From assembly GCA_947259475.1 (NCBI GenBank), contig CAMYLW010000295.1:1-5380 (forward strand): DNA of 5,380 nucleotides. Direction: 5' to 3'. The first letter of the stretch is position 1. The number at the start of each line of letters is the position of its first letter. This DNA comes from Thermodesulfobacteriota bacterium (GTDB lineage Bacteria > Desulfobacterota > Syntrophobacteria > BM002). The notes beneath the pieces are model-generated. The model had not been told where the DNA came from, did no database searches, and saw only the letters and a list, made by a program, of their open reading frames with translations. Shown piece by piece: positions 4,924 through 5,380 of this stretch. A program made the position numbers and the translations under genes.

Positions 4924-5220
4924 ATGCTAAAGAAAAACTATTCAAAGACAGGGCGATTGTGCCGCGTTACTTTCGACCTGCCGGCAGAGATTAACGCTGC
5001 CAGGGCATCGCTGTGCGGCGACTTTAATGAGTGGAGTAGCACAGCCAATGCCATGAAACTCAGGAAGGACGGCAGATTCAGTATCACCCTTTCCTTAACC
5101 GCAGGTCAAACATATCGATTCAAATATTGGCTGGACGACCACCGATGGGAAAACGACCATGCTGCAGATGGCTACGCGCCAAACGATTTCGGCACAGAAG
5201 ATTCCGTGGTCAAAGTTTAA
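4924..5220 (+). CDS. Stand-alone CBM48 (glycogen-binding/isoamylase early-set) protein
   Basis: This 98-residue protein consists almost only of a CBM48 beta-sandwich, the module found at the N-terminus of glycogen branching and debranching enzymes and in AMPK beta subunits. Visible landmarks are VTFDLP (15-20), the hallmark GDFNEW (32-37), DGRFSITLSL (49-58), YRFKYWLDD (64-72) with W75, and a C-terminal ADGYAPNDFG (81-90) followed by SVVKV. W37, K67, W75 and N87 probably correspond to the carbohydrate-contacting Trp, Lys, Trp and Asn of AMPK-type domains, so alpha-glucan binding is likely. No catalytic domain, signal peptide or membrane segment is present. The start ATG has AGGAGG (4911-4916) 7 bases upstream. 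It lies 166 bases after hisHF and may have its own promoter. It could target a partner to glycogen or regulate a glycogen enzyme; this role is inferred. Confidence 0.92.
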   Translation: MLKKNYSKTGRLCRVTFDLPAEINAARASLCGDFNEWSSTANAMKLRKDGRFSITLSLTAGQTYRFKYWLDDHRWENDHAADGYAPNDFGTEDSVVKV

Positions 5221-5362
5221 CGCGGTTGTGAAAAGTTATGAGGTAGGTGAATAGATATGGCTTTCTCCACAGGCTACTGCTATTATTACGCCGGCCGCAC
5301 TTCAGTTAAGAACTCTCTGCTACATATGGCCCTGACTACAACAATTCGCTGAGGGAATGAAA

Positions 5363-5380
5363 ATGCCGATGCTCAGAAAT
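5363..5380 (+). CDS. Possible 5' end of a gene leaving the window
   Basis: GAGGGA (5351-5356) lies 6 bases before an ATG at 5363, and the frame stays open for the six codons visible (MPMLRN). An in-frame ATG at 5357 is too close to the GAGGGA to be used with it. Nothing can be said about the product. The preceding stretch 5221-5350 holds only a doubtful 31-codon ORF (5257-5352). Confidence 0.3.

Overview
The window looks like chromosomal DNA of an environmental Gram-negative bacterium. Two sigma-54 type promoters, a cluster of small PilZ proteins, a eukaryote-like HisHF fusion, a stand-alone CBM48 protein and repeat-rich spacers together suggest Desulfobacterota (former Deltaproteobacteria). 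That placement is an inference from style, with modest confidence.

Layout. Positions 1-343 hold no gene. They contain phased 7- and 8-bp tandem 'word' arrays and copies of a GCTCAGGAC-type dispersed repeat. A GNAT acetyltransferase follows on the minus strand (344-832), then a gene-free spacer (833-1225) with an 8-bp tandem repeat, a hairpin and repeat copy A. Three short minus-strand genes encode single-domain PilZ proteins (about 1226-1597, 1683-2033 and 2264-2650). The gene transcribed first (2264-2650) has a strong Shine-Dalgarno, a near-consensus -24/-12 promoter (2743-2759), two 13-bp direct repeats 80-112 bp further upstream (2839-2871), and its own intrinsic terminator (2197-2230). 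The middle gene has a second -24/-12 promoter (2131-2147) and may be cotranscribed with the last one. The whole PilZ block with its control region is bracketed by two inverted copies of a repeat of about 175-185 bp (1047-1220 and 2890-3074), itself built from 7-bp units.

On the plus strand, hisHF (3186-4757) encodes a one-chain imidazole glycerol phosphate synthase of the fungal/plant HIS7 type. It is followed by a 166-bp spacer with a small hairpin and by a 98-residue CBM48 (glycogen-binding type) protein (4924-5220). The last 160 bases hold a doubtful 31-codon ORF and possibly the first codons of a gene that leaves the window.

How it works together. The PilZ set most likely forms a sigma-54-controlled group of c-di-GMP effectors. 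One member has lost key ligand residues and may be an adaptor. hisHF makes IGP and AICAR for histidine and purine synthesis. CBM48 points to glycogen or alpha-glucan metabolism. No functional link between the PilZ block and the plus-strand genes is visible. The best leads are the sigma-54/direct-repeat control region, the inverted repeats that bracket the PilZ block, and the eukaryote-like HisHF.
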